This document shows, piece by piece, positions 18,745-27,484 of a DNA stretch of 64,000 nucleotides. The stretch comes from Streptomyces beigongshangae (GTDB taxonomy: Bacteria > Actinomycetota > Actinomycetes > Streptomycetales > Streptomycetaceae): the NCBI RefSeq assembly GCF_019710745.1, contig NZ_JAHKJW010000025.1:19815-83814 (forward strand), read 5' to 3'. Numbering within the stretch: the first letter of the stretch is position 1; the number at the start of each line of letters is the position of its first letter. The position numbers and the translations under genes were made by a program. The notes under the pieces are model-generated. The model saw nothing but the letters and a program-made list of their open reading frames with translations. It made no database searches and was not told where the DNA came from.

Positions 18745-19677
18745 CTATGCCTTTCCGGGGCGTCGGCCCTGCTCGGGGTACGGGGCGAAGGGCGCCCAGC
18801 CCTTGATGTCGAACGTGTTGCCGTTACGCGCGATTTCGGCGGCACCGTGACCGCCCAGGTGCGCAGGGATCAGGAGCGCGTTGTTGTCGGCCGCCCAGCC
18901 CAGCACCTTGCGGCGGGTGGCGCGGGCGCCCGCGGGGTCCTCGCAGAAGCAGCTGTTGGCGTCCGGTTCGACGATCTGCACCGGGTTGTGCAGCAGGTCA
19001 CCGACGAACACCGCGCGGTCCGTCCCGGAGCTGAGGGTCAGCACGGAGGAGCCGGGAGTGTGTCCGGGAGCCGCGTCCAGGCGCAGGTCGGCGTCGATTT
19101 GATGGCTGTTCTCCCACAGCAGCGTCTGGCCGGCCCGGTGCACCGGGGCCACGCTGTCCTCGAAGACGTTCTGGTTGCCGCGGCCGGGCAGCGGCTCGTG
19201 GCCGTTCGCCGGGTTCCAGAAGTCGAAGTCGTCCTTCGGCATCAGATAGGTGGCGTTGGGAAAGGTGGGAACCCAACTCCGCCCGTCCAGGTACGTGTTC
19301 CAGCCGACGTGATCGATGTGCAGATGCGTGTTGATCACGATGTCCACGTCCTCGGGCTGGACACCTGCCCGGGCGAGGTTGGCCAGGAAGTCCGTCTCCA
19401 GGTGGCTCCAGACCGGCGCGTACGGGCGCTCCTTGTGATTGCCCACACCGGTGTCGACGAGTATGGTCTTGCCTCCGCTGCGCAGCAGCCAGGTCTGGAT
19501 CGCGGAATTCACGATGTTGGTCTCGGAGTCCAGGAAATACGGGGCCAGCCAGTGGACACCGTCCTTCCAGACTTCCTGCGAGCTTTCCGGAAAGAAGGCG
19601 TGGGGCTCCATTTCGACGGACCCGTAATACTCCCAGACGCGGGTGATGGAGACGTTGCCGAGCGTGATCTGTTCCAT
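18745..19677 (-). CDS. MBL-fold metallohydrolase (lactonase-like)
   Basis: ATG 19677 is chosen because AAGGA stands eight bases before it. An ATG 33 bases upstream is possible. The 310-residue protein has the zinc motif HxHxDH in INTHLHIDHVGWNTYL, the later His in AAPGHTPGSSVLTLS, and Asp in AVFVGDLLHNPVQIV. These are all metallo-beta-lactamase-fold ligands. The spacing resembles AHL-lactonase-like and MBL hydrolases of soil bacteria. It is the first gene of a minus-strand operon with the carboxylesterase and RidA genes. No signal peptide is present. Confidence 0.9.
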   Translation of the reverse strand: MEQITLGNVSITRVWEYYGSVEMEPHAFFPESSQEVWKDGVHWLAPYFLDSETNIVNSAIQTWLLRSGGKTILVDTGVGNHKERPYAPVWSHLETDFLANLARAGVQPEDVDIVINTHLHIDHVGWNTYLDGRSWVPTFPNATYLMPKDDFDFWNPANGHEPLPGRGNQNVFEDSVAPVHRAGQTLLWENSHQIDADLRLDAAPGHTPGSSVLTLSSGTDRAVFVGDLLHNPVQIVEPDANSCFCEDPAGARATRRKVLGWAADNNALLIPAHLGGHGAAEIARNGNTFDIKGWAPFAPYPEQGRRPGKA

Positions 19678-20030
19678 GTTATTTCCTTGGAGTTCGCAGG
19701 GTTCATCCAACCGTACTAGCGGCTTCAGCGGGCTCGGTATCCGTCATGCGACTGCACCGGCGTGTACGGCTCCGGACAGGGGCTTTTCCTCCTGCAGGCC
19801 AATTGAAAGGCGAGGCGGCTCCCCGTTTCCAGTTCCGTTCCCGGATGCCTCATGGATGAGCGCGTGGCCACCTTGCCGCGTTCACGAGACGGCAACCGGA
19901 TCCGTATGCCCGCTTGTCGGCCGTGTCGTGTGCGGCGGCTGTCCCTGCCTTTCACGCCGACGGCTTTGATGCCTGCAAACCAGCAAAATGCAGGGGGTTG
20001 CGGTCACCCCGTGATGCGTTCTGGCGGGTG
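19678..20030. other. 353 bp intergenic, no gene seen
   Basis: The promoter for the lactonase-like gene should lie at the left edge. Long plus-strand frames crossing this stretch have no family-like sequence and I treat them as chance. Confidence 0.5.
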
Positions 20031-21044
20031 TCAGACGACTTGGGCGTTGCATTGGTCCTGGAGATCGACGCAGCGCACCGCGGCAACCGGGGCCGGCCCG
20101 TGCGGCGACGGGATGTCAACGCTCTCGGGCGGGACCATGGTGGTGCGGCCGGGGTCCGGGACGAGCGGGTCCGCAGCTCGCACCAGCGCGGTCAGGGTCG
20201 CGTCGAGACGACTGATGTGCTGCTGCGGGCGACACTCCGGCGACGGCCCGCTGCGGCTTACGCGCGGCTCCTACGAGAGCAGGGACAGTGCCCTGACGAC
20301 TCTGGGGCGTGCCGTGTGCGAGGAGAATCCCGGTCGATGGCCGGTGACGCGGATCAGGTGGGCCACGGTCTCGTGTGCACGGTCGGCCGCGACAGTGCGG
20401 CGGGAGGCGCGTTCCGAAGCATGGCCCGCTGGGGGACGCTCGGCCGTGGCGGCCAGGCTCCGTGCGTGGTACGCGCCGGCCTCAAGGAGTTCCAGCAGGT
20501 GGCGGGTGTGGTGCCGTCGGCCGCGCTGCGGGTTGAGCGGATGGGTGAGAGACAGGCATGCCTTGCGGAAGGACTCCGGTGACTGGTCGAGGTCGTGTGC
20601 CGCGCGTACCCGGTTCGCCGGGGTTTCCGCGTCCGTGCTTCCTGACGCGATGGCCTGAAGGAGGCGGTCGAGGACGCGCAGGAAACCGACCAACTCCTCG
20701 TCACCGGCCCGGCGGACCGTGGCGGGAAGGACGAGGGCGGCGGCGAGGATTCCGCAGGTCACTCCCAGTGCGGTCTCCTGGACACGCAGAAGCAGCACGT
20801 GCGTCGAGAAGGTGCCATCAGCGCGAGCAGCATGCCGAGTGTGCCGGTGATGAGGAGCGTCACGGCCCAATAGGCCCATGACGGGGTACAGAAGATCCCG
20901 AACATGCACGGCAGGAGCAGGATCAGGAGGACTGGACCGTCTCCGCCGACCAGGGCGGCGAGGCCGTAGCCGGGAATCACGCCGACGACAGTGCCCGCCG
21001 GCCGCCGGGCACTTTGCAGCAGCGGTTCCCACTCGATCGCACAT
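20031..21044 (-). pseudogene. FUSC-type aromatic-acid exporter-like membrane protein, C-terminal half, frameshifted
   Basis: The frame at 20759-20980 gives VIPGYGLAALVGGDGPVLLI and LLITGTLGMLLALM, two membrane segments. After a frameshift the next frame (from about 20850 down) gives HVLLLRVQETALGVTCGILA, then ELVGFLRVLDRLLQAIASGS. A final frame near 20031-20200 gives RLDATLTALVRAADPLVPDP. This order (TM hairpin, RVxETxLG motif, long helical cytoplasmic domain) is that of the second half of FUSC/YccC proteins. The N-terminal half is absent. Confidence 0.65.
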
Positions 21045-21060
21045 CGTTACTGTTCAGGCA

Positions 21061-21903
21061 CTACTGCGTCCACTCGTACGCGTGATCAGAGACGAATTCG
21101 GCAAAGGCGCGTGGCGGACGGCCGGTCAGTTCGAGCACCGCAGTGCTGATCTGGTCTTCGCGTCCCTCATTGATTCCGCGCTCGACGGCGGCAAGGGCGT
21201 CAGCGAACTCGGTTGGCATTCCTGAGGCACGGTAGGCGTCGGCCTGTTCCTTCTCCGTAATGTGCTCCACCCGAACTTGCCTGCCGGTCTGCGCGGTGAT
21301 GATCTGCGCGGCCTGTCGATAGCTCATCCCGTGCGGCCCGGTGATCAGGTAGTCGCTTCGAGCGTTCACCTCCAGGTCAGCCAGCAGCGCGGCAGCACTG
21401 GCCGCGATGTCCCGCGCATCGACCCACCCCAGTTCGCCGTCACCGGCTGCGGTGCGGATCTCACCGAGTCGATGGATGTGCTCGGCCAGTGGGTGCGGGC
21501 GCAGGAAATTTTGCATGAAGCCGGACGCGCGGAGTACGACACCTCCGGGCTGAGCCCGAACCTGAGCGGCCATCTCCACAGCGCTGGGCGCGTTCGGCAG
21601 CACGATGGCGGAGCCGAGCATCACGAGACGCCGGATACCGGCCCGCTGCGCTTGGCGCAGGAAGGGCTCGACCAGCGGCAGCGGGTCCACACTCTCCACC
21701 GGCGGAAGCAGGAAGACCCGGTCCGTCCCGTCGAGCGCAGGTCCATATGTGGTCGGGTCGTTCCAGTCGAAGCGGATCGCCTCAGGATCGGCTGCGGCCG
21801 GGTTCCGGCTGGCGACCCGAGCCTGCACATCAGCGTTACGGAGCACTTGCACCAGCGTCTTGCCGGTCTTGCCGGTCCCTCCGGTCACGAGCACTCCGGA
21901 CAT
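21061..21903 (-). CDS. NmrA-like NAD(P)-binding protein
   Basis: 280 residues. The Rossmann loop is MSGVLVTGGTGKTGKTLVQV (GxxGxxG), and VASRNPAAADPEAIRFDWND is the typical second strand. RLVMLGSAIVLPNAPSAVEM, VVLRASGFMQNFL and WVDARDIAASAAALL are standard NmrA/quinone-oxidoreductase-like blocks. It may act as an NADPH-dependent reductase or a redox-sensing protein. Its ATG overlaps the stop of the SnoaL gene (TGATG), which shows translational coupling. The pair is divergent from an XRE regulator, a common arrangement in Streptomyces. Confidence 0.9.
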   Translation of the reverse strand: MSGVLVTGGTGKTGKTLVQVLRNADVQARVASRNPAAADPEAIRFDWNDPTTYGPALDGTDRVFLLPPVESVDPLPLVEPFLRQAQRAGIRRLVMLGSAIVLPNAPSAVEMAAQVRAQPGGVVLRASGFMQNFLRPHPLAEHIHRLGEIRTAAGDGELGWVDARDIAASAAALLADLEVNARSDYLITGPHGMSYRQAAQIITAQTGRQVRVEHITEKEQADAYRASGMPTEFADALAAVERGINEGREDQISTAVLELTGRPPRAFAEFVSDHAYEWTQ

Positions 21904-22346
21904 CAGGCGTCCTTCCTTTCGAGGGAGTCGATCAGTCCGGCGAGACCCCCGGCAGCGGCGGCGGCCGACAGCGGGCTCCAGTAATCCCGGAACAGAGCGA
22001 TCAGCCCGTCGCGGACCGTGAGAACCACGATGTAGTCCAGGCGGTAGGGCTGGGAGGTGGCCACGGTGCGGCCGGTGGCCGTCCACTCAACCACGACGGT
22101 GTCCGTTTGATCCGTGGGCCGCACGGTAAGCGTGGCCACCTCCTTCATGTCCATCAGCTCCGGATAGTGAGCGAGGTAGGCGCGTACCTCCTCACGTCCG
22201 TGGAGAACGCGAGGGGAGCTCCCGGCTGCGAAAGGGAATTCCGCAATCCCGTCAGGCGCCCACAGATCTGCCACGGCATTCATGTCTTTGGCCAGCATCA
22301 GGTCGATCATGCGGCGAAAAGTTTCCTCAGGCGTGCTGGACACCAT
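21903..22346 (-). CDS. SnoaL-like (NTF2-fold) protein
   Basis: 147 residues beginning MVSSTPEETFRRMIDLMLAK, then DMNAVADLWAPDGIAEFPFA and RLDYIVVLTVRDGLIALFRD. The cone-shaped NTF2/SnoaL fold is clear from the helix-strand pattern and the RDYWSP end. Family members are small isomerases, cyclases or ligand-binding proteins. It is the first gene of a two-gene operon with the NmrA-like gene. The promoter must lie in the 126 bases shared with the divergent regulator. Confidence 0.88.
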   Translation of the reverse strand: MVSSTPEETFRRMIDLMLAKDMNAVADLWAPDGIAEFPFAAGSSPRVLHGREEVRAYLAHYPELMDMKEVATLTVRPTDQTDTVVVEWTATGRTVATSQPYRLDYIVVLTVRDGLIALFRDYWSPLSAAAAAGGLAGLIDSLERKDA

Positions 22347-22407
22347 TTCTCCTCGTAGTCAACAAACCGGCCAGACCACCATGCACAGCAGATTTGTGGG
22401 CACGGAA

Positions 22408-22452
22408 GGGACAGCTGAGCCCCGGACCAACAGTGCGAGGCTTAGCTGTCCC
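22408..22452. promoter_or_regulatory. Inverted repeat, likely operator for the XRE regulator
   Basis: Two 14-base arms, gggacagctgagcc (22408-22421) and ggcttagctgtccc (22439-22452), are complementary apart from one position, with 17 bases between. They lie in the short divergent promoter region of the SnoaL/NmrA operon and the XRE gene. MmyB-like XRE regulators often repress a neighbouring oxidoreductase operon. No such site was tested here, so this is an inference from position and symmetry. Confidence 0.65.
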
Positions 22453-22472
22453 TCCTATGACAGCATGGAGAA

Positions 22473-23300
22473 GTGAGCAGCCAGGAACTCGCAGACTTTC
22501 TCCGCCGCCGCCGCGAGGACCTGCGACCAGAAGACGTGCCGGCCGAAGCGACGCTTCCACCAAGCCAGCGCGCCCGTCGCACACCCGGACTGCGCCGCGA
22601 AGAGGTGGCCGCCCTGGCACAGGTGTCGGTGAGCTACTACGAACGACTGGAACAGGCACGGGCACCCAGGCCCTCACCGCAGGTACTGTCTGCACTGGCG
22701 ACGGCTCTTCAGCTCACTGAAGCAGAACGTGACCATCTGGCCCGCCTGGCCGGACAGGTGCTGCCGGCAGAGAACGACGGCACGCCAGAGCACGTACCCG
22801 AGGATGCCCAACAGCTGCTCGGCAGACTTGACGGCATCCCCGCCTACATCGTCAACCACCGGCAGGACATCGTCGCCTGGAACGCAGCAGCCGCAGCTCT
22901 GATTACGGACTTCTCTCGTCTCACACCTGACGAGCGCAACCTCACGCGCATCTCGACGAGATTCCGTGACACCCTCTGCACCGGCGCGCCCGGCTCGGAG
23001 TCCGATTTCTCTCAGCAGGCAGCCGCTGAATTGCGCGCAGCCAGCGTTCGGCACCCCACAGATAACGTGCTCGCAGAGCTAATCAACGAGTTCGCAACCC
23101 GCGATCCAGATTTTGCGAGCAGCTGGTGCAACCACGCTGTGCGCCCCGTGCCCAGCATGCGAAAAAACCTGCACCACCCCACACTGGGCGAGCTGGAAAT
23201 CGACCGGCACACCCTCAGCCTGCCCGGCTCAGGTTTCTCCTTGGTGATGTACACGGCAGAAGCCGGCAGCTCCAGCGCCGCTGCACTGAAGAGCCTTTGA
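22473..23300 (+). CDS. XRE-family regulator with MmyB-like ligand domain
   Basis: GTG start (GTGAGCAGCCAG) gives 275 residues. The N-terminal HTH is LADFLRRRREDLRPEDV to RRTPGLRREEVAALAQVSVS and YYERLEQARAPRPSPQVLSA. The rest is an MmyB-like PAS domain: GIPAYIVNHRQDIVAWNAAA, then a C-terminal TLGELEIDRHTLSLPGSGFS. These proteins bind fatty-acid-like or other small ligands and control adjacent dehydrogenase genes. The gene is divergent from the SnoaL/NmrA pair and shares an inverted repeat with it. Confidence 0.92.
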   Translation: MSSQELADFLRRRREDLRPEDVPAEATLPPSQRARRTPGLRREEVAALAQVSVSYYERLEQARAPRPSPQVLSALATALQLTEAERDHLARLAGQVLPAENDGTPEHVPEDAQQLLGRLDGIPAYIVNHRQDIVAWNAAAAALITDFSRLTPDERNLTRISTRFRDTLCTGAPGSESDFSQQAAAELRAASVRHPTDNVLAELINEFATRDPDFASSWCNHAVRPVPSMRKNLHHPTLGELEIDRHTLSLPGSGFSLVMYTAEAGSSSAAALKSL

Positions 23301-23614
23301 CCGCCGCCGCCACGGAAGCCACCGCGTCCGCCGACGTTGGGTCGCGCGGGTGGAACGTAGCCTCGGGACGGAGAACTGCCCACTCCGGAGCTTCACGCGC
23401 ATGTTCCGAGTAAGCCCAGGGCAGCCGTGTGCCGGTGCCGCGCCACGCTGGCGCGACCCGATCAACGTGCTGCACCCGCGCAGGTCCATGCCTTCTCCAC
23501 GGTGGAACGTACCCCCTTGCCGTCCGCGGCCCGAGGACCGGGAACGGTCGCCGCGGTGAGGCCGAGGCGGGTGTCCGTGTCGAGGTTCACCTCACCGTAG
23601 GGCCGGACCTGCGA
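23301..23614. other. 314 bp without a recognisable gene
   Basis: Only short overlapping frames of shadow type. I saw no clear terminator after the XRE gene. Confidence 0.5.
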
Positions 23615-23845
23615 CACGGGACTCCACTGGTGAAGGCTCGACGATGTGGACGCCGACCGGGCGGCTGCCACCACCGTCTCCAGAGCGCCGTTGGGCAGCG
23701 GCTCGTCGGTGAACGCGCGCACTGAGCGGTGCGCGAGCAGCGCTTCGATCTGCTCGTTCCAGATGATGTTCTCCGGCGTCGCCTGCTGCCCGTAGCGGGC
23801 TTCCAGGAGTGCGTCCCGCTGCCACGAGTCGGTCGTGGCTGTCCT
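23615..23845 (-). pseudogene. Nitroreductase/flavin reductase-like N-terminal fragment
   Basis: The frame reads DALLEARYGQQATPENIIWN, then EQIEALLAHRSVRAFTDEPL and ETVVAAARSASTSSSLHQWS. This is the start of NfsA/FRase-type nitroreductases, including the HRSVRxF motif that touches FMN. The remaining 160 or so residues are missing, and the frame turns non-coding after WSPV. No convincing start codon remains. Confidence 0.7.
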
Positions 23846-23884
23846 TCCGTCATCCGAGTCAGATTCGGTTTCGGCAATCACCAG

Positions 23885-24290
23885 CCGGCCCGGTTCATTC
23901 CCCGCTGTGGTGGCCTGTCGGCAAGAAGCTGGACAGGGCCCTGGGCCAAGAGCTGCGTACGGCTTCCGTCGAGGTGGAGGGGAGCCGTCGGACGAGTAGG
24001 TGAGCAGCCGGTGCCGGCGGAGTCGTCGGCCCGGGCCCGGGCGATCCGGAGCCGCGTGATCCACAGCTGCCAGAGCATTTCGCGGGTGGTGTCATGGCTG
24101 GTGGCGTCCGAGGGTGTCACCGTGGTCGTCACCAGGAGTCCGAGGCGGCGACCGCGATGTGTCTCTTGCGGCCGTTGATTCCCTTTCCGGCGTCGAAGCC
24201 GCAGGCTCTGGAGTCGCAGGGGCATCGTCGCGGCCGGTACGGACCCGTCGGCGGAGCTGGTCGGCCGACAGGTATCTGCAATCAGCCGTG
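23885..24290 (-). pseudogene. IS5/IS4-like transposase fragment, frameshifted
   Basis: One minus-strand frame has CGFDAGKGINGRKRHIAVAA, the hallmark K-G-x-N-G-R-K-R-H block of IS5-group DDE transposases. After a shift, the neighbouring frame continues with LGLLVTTTVTPSDATSHDTT and LWQLWITRLRIARARADDS. The ends and the rest of the catalytic domain are gone. It abuts an oppositely oriented IS3 fragment. Confidence 0.7.
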
Positions 24291-24510
24291 ACTTCACAGC
24301 CGCCGCCCCGGGGCGGAATCTGGTCGGTGTCGTCACCGACATCCCCACCGACGAGGGCTGGCTGTATCTGGCGACGTGGCTGGACCCGGCGACCCGCGAG
24401 ATCGTCGGCTACTTGACGGCCAGCCCCCACCGTGCATCCCCCGTGGCCGACGCACTGACGATGGCACCGGCCGCAGAGGCATCCAGCCCGGCTGCATCGC
24501 GCACTCGGGT
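24283..24510 (+). pseudogene. IS3-family OrfB (integrase) fragment
   Basis: The frame gives RDFTAAAPGRNLVGVVTDIP, then TDEGWLYLATWLDPATREIV and GYLTASPHRASPVADALTMA. This is the first-Asp and strand region of the IS3 OrfB core. A one-base shift then gives GRRGIQPGCIAHS, the expected continuation up to the second Asp, where the copy stops at the LuxR gene's 3' end. No terminal repeat was seen. Confidence 0.75.
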
Positions 24511-24528
24511 ATTACGAGGAAACCGCAC

Positions 24529-27360
24529 TCAGCCCTGGACGCCAGTACCCGACAGGATGCCTTCGACCACGTCGCGGAGTTGTGAGCGGGCGGTGATGCC
24601 CAGCTTGGGGAACACCCGGTAGAGGTGAGAACCGACCGTGCGCGGTGAGAGGAACAGCTTTTCCCCGATCTCACGATTCGTCAGGCCACGGGCCGCCAGC
24701 TGGACGATCTGCTGCTGCTGGGGGCTGAGTTCGGCGAAGGCAGTGGGTACGACGCCGCCGACCTCGATGCCGGCGGCGCGAAGTTCTGCCCGTGCCCGCT
24801 CGCCCCACGGCCGCGCGCCAAGCCGCTGGAAGGTTTCGAGGGCGGCGCTCAGCAGCGGACGGGCCTCGGTGATACGGCGCTGCCGCCGAAGCCATTCCCC
24901 GTAGTCGAGCTGTGTCTGCGCCCGTTCGAACGGCCACTGCTCACCTGCGGGTTCCTTGAGCGCGGCGCGGAAGAACAGCTCCGCGTGCTCGGGTTCCGCC
25001 AGCAGGGCGCGGCCCCGGTCGATCAGTGTCCTCACCCGTGCAGACATGCCCGTACCGAGGCGCCGCGCCGACCGCTCCAGTAGCTCTGCGGCGTCCTCCT
25101 GTCGTCCTCGGCGGACGGCCGCCGCCGCCAGTTCGGCCAGGAGGGTGTAGGAGACGTGGTAGTGGACCGGATCGCCGTCATCGGTGAACGCGGAGCGGAA
25201 CTGCGTGTACGCGGTGTCGTAGTCGCCCTCGGCCACGGCCGCCATCCCCAGGGCCCGACGCGCGAAGACCGCGACGGAGCGGCTCTCCAGCGGATCGACG
25301 AGAGCCAGGGCTCGTTCGACGAGCCGACGTGCGGTGGCCGGGTCGCCCAGCAGAGCGACCACCGTGGCATCGAGTGCGTGAGCACACGCCTCGGCATGGT
25401 CGAGTCCGGCCGACGATGCCATGGCCGCGATGTCAGTCGCCACCGAGCGGGCCTCGGCCCATCGGCCCTGCTCCAGGCGGGTCCAGCCGGCCGCGCACCC
25501 CAGTCCGTCCGGCAGCCGTCCACGGGCCTGCCACTGGTCGGACGCCTCGTCGAAGGTCCTGGCGGCGAGGGTGGTCTGGTCGAGCAGCCAGGCGGCGACG
25601 GCCAGCGCGGTCAGGCGACCGGCGTCGCCCTTGGCCTTGGCGATGAGCCCGGGCAGGGCCGGTGTGAGGAAGGCTCCTGCGCTGCTGGGGTCGGAGACGG
25701 CCAGGACCCAGGCGCGCAGCGCCGCTGCGGCGGCATCGTCGGGCATGCGGGAGAGCAGGCTCTGGATCTGTCGCTGCTGGGACTCCTCGCCCGAGTAGTA
25801 ACGGACCACCGCCGCCGCGGCCAGCGCGTCGAGAACGAGGGGCGACCGGGCGTCCGTCGCCTCGTCGGCGACACGCATGAGCAGAGCGAAGGCTGCTGTG
25901 TGATGGGAGCCCAGGGACATGAGCTGTCCGGTGGCCAGCGCGGCTTTGCCCAGCAGTGCCTGGTCGTCGGTGCATTGGCGGACTGCGGCGGCCAGTTGTT
26001 CCACCCAGCCGAGTTGACCGGTGAAGACGGCGGTGGTGGCGGCTTCGGTCAGAAGACGCGCCCGGTCCTCGCGGCGCGGGCTGAGTTCCGCGGCGCGCTC
26101 CTGGGCCGCGGCCGCGGCCGCGAAGCCACCCCGGCGCCGGGCCCGGTCTGCCGTCTGCTGCAGTGCGGCCGACACGTCCTGGTCGGGGCGTACGGTCGCG
26201 GCGGCGAGGTGCCAGGCGCGGCGGTCGGGCTCCTCGCGCAGCAACTCCGCGAGAGCGAGGTGGGCCCGGCGGCGTTCCTCGAACGACGCGGCATGGTAGA
26301 TGGCGGAGCGGATGAGCGGGTGACGGAAGGAGATTCGGGATCCGTCCTGGCGTACGAGACCGGCCCGGTCCGCGGGTACCCATGCCTCGTCGTCCGCCTC
26401 GGGAAGTCCCACGGCCGCCGCCGGAGCGTCCGCCGCGTCGGCGGCCGCGAGCAGCAGCAGGATGCGGCGGGTCGGTTCCGGCAGGTCCGCCGTGTGCCCC
26501 GCGAAGATCCGCTCCAGTCGGTCGGTGACCGGCAGCGGGCCCTGCACGCCACTGCCCTCGGGGTGCCGGATCGCGGTGACGTGGGTCAGTTCCACCAGGG
26601 CCAGTGGGTTGCCGGCCGCCTCCTGGAGGATCCGCACCCGGGCTCGGCCGGTGGGCGGCGTGGGTTGCCGGTCCAGCAGTAGGTTGGCCGCCGCAGCGTC
26701 CAGCGGGCCGAGTTCGAGGCGCTCGTATCCCTTGTCGAATCCGGGCAGGGCGGCCGCGGTGCGGACTCCGACCAGCAGCGTGACAGGCTCGCTGTCCATG
26801 CGTCGCGCCACGAACGCGAGAACGTCCAGTGACGCGCGGTCGATCCACTGGGCGTCGTCGACCACCACCAGCAGCGGGGCGGTTTCCGCCAGGTCCGACA
26901 ACAAGGTCAGGACCGCCAGACCGACGAGCATTGCGTCGGGAGTCTCCGCACGCTCTTCGAGCCCCAGGACGGCTCGGAGCGCGGAGCGCTGCCGCGACGG
27001 CAGTCCCTGCGTTTCAGCGAGTACCGGGCGCAACAGCTGGTGAAGACCGGCGAATCCGAGGTGCGCCTCGGATCCGCTCCCCACCGCCCGCAGCACTCGG
27101 CCACCCGCGCCCCGTGCGCGATCGGCCGCGAGGTCGAGCAGCGTGCTTTTTCCGGCACCGGGGTCACCCGTGACGATCAGAACGTCGCTGTGGGACCGGT
27201 CAGTGCCCACACGCCGGATGATTTCTGCGGTCTCGGCCTCTCGGCTCACCAGCGCCGGACCGGAATCACGCGTCGAGCGCTGGTCCCCACGAGCCCTTCC
27301 ATCGTTCGAAAGGCGACACTCCGGTCGATCTCGGCATCCGGAATCCCTTGCTTGAGTCAT
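24529..27360 (-). CDS. LuxR-family large ATP-binding regulator (LAL type)
   Basis: 943 residues. The N-terminal AAA/STAND module has Walker A in VTGDPGAGKSTLLDLAADRA near residue 65 and Walker B in APLLVVVDDAQWIDRASLDV. A long helical (TPR-like) middle follows. The C-terminal LuxR HTH is ELSPQQQQIVQLAARGLTNR then EIGEKLFLSPRTVGSHLYRV. LAL regulators activate secondary-metabolite or catabolic operons in an ATP-dependent way. No obvious target operon is adjacent. The gene starts at ATG 27360 and its 3' end abuts IS debris but keeps a complete HTH. Confidence 0.93.
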   Translation of the reverse strand: MTQARDSGCRDRPECRLSNDGRARGDQRSTRDSGPALVSREAETAEIIRRVGTDRSHSDVLIVTGDPGAGKSTLLDLAADRARGAGGRVLRAVGSGSEAHLGFAGLHQLLRPVLAETQGLPSRQRSALRAVLGLEERAETPDAMLVGLAVLTLLSDLAETAPLLVVVDDAQWIDRASLDVLAFVARRMDSEPVTLLVGVRTAAALPGFDKGYERLELGPLDAAAANLLLDRQPTPPTGRARVRILQEAAGNPLALVELTHVTAIRHPEGSGVQGPLPVTDRLERIFAGHTADLPEPTRRILLLLAAADAADAPAAAVGLPEADDEAWVPADRAGLVRQDGSRISFRHPLIRSAIYHAASFEERRRAHLALAELLREEPDRRAWHLAAATVRPDQDVSAALQQTADRARRRGGFAAAAAAQERAAELSPRREDRARLLTEAATTAVFTGQLGWVEQLAAAVRQCTDDQALLGKAALATGQLMSLGSHHTAAFALLMRVADEATDARSPLVLDALAAAAVVRYYSGEESQQRQIQSLLSRMPDDAAAAALRAWVLAVSDPSSAGAFLTPALPGLIAKAKGDAGRLTALAVAAWLLDQTTLAARTFDEASDQWQARGRLPDGLGCAAGWTRLEQGRWAEARSVATDIAAMASSAGLDHAEACAHALDATVVALLGDPATARRLVERALALVDPLESRSVAVFARRALGMAAVAEGDYDTAYTQFRSAFTDDGDPVHYHVSYTLLAELAAAAVRRGRQEDAAELLERSARRLGTGMSARVRTLIDRGRALLAEPEHAELFFRAALKEPAGEQWPFERAQTQLDYGEWLRRQRRITEARPLLSAALETFQRLGARPWGERARAELRAAGIEVGGVVPTAFAELSPQQQQIVQLAARGLTNREIGEKLFLSPRTVGSHLYRVFPKLGITARSQLRDVVEGILSGTGVQG

Positions 27361-27484
27361 ATTTCCCGAAAGGGCTTGAGGTCGCGGTGTGGAACACGCA
27401 GCCCGTGTCCCTCGACGAAGTACCGAGCTCGCCGGCTCAAGCCTTCAGGCGCCTGAGGAATCACCGGCACCCGGGGGTCTGCCG

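Noticed and set aside
17261..18850. 529-residue plus-strand ORF opposite the esterase
   Set aside because: Antisense of a type B carboxylesterase with all its motifs; no ribosome site and no family pattern.
20271..20658. Plus-strand ORFs at 19852-20658 considered as a gene
   Set aside because: The minus strand here reads as a FUSC protein with recognisable motifs; the plus frames do not.
25156..26682. 508-residue plus-strand ORF opposite the LuxR regulator
   Set aside because: Shadow frame with Gly/Arg bias; the minus strand holds Walker and HTH motifs.
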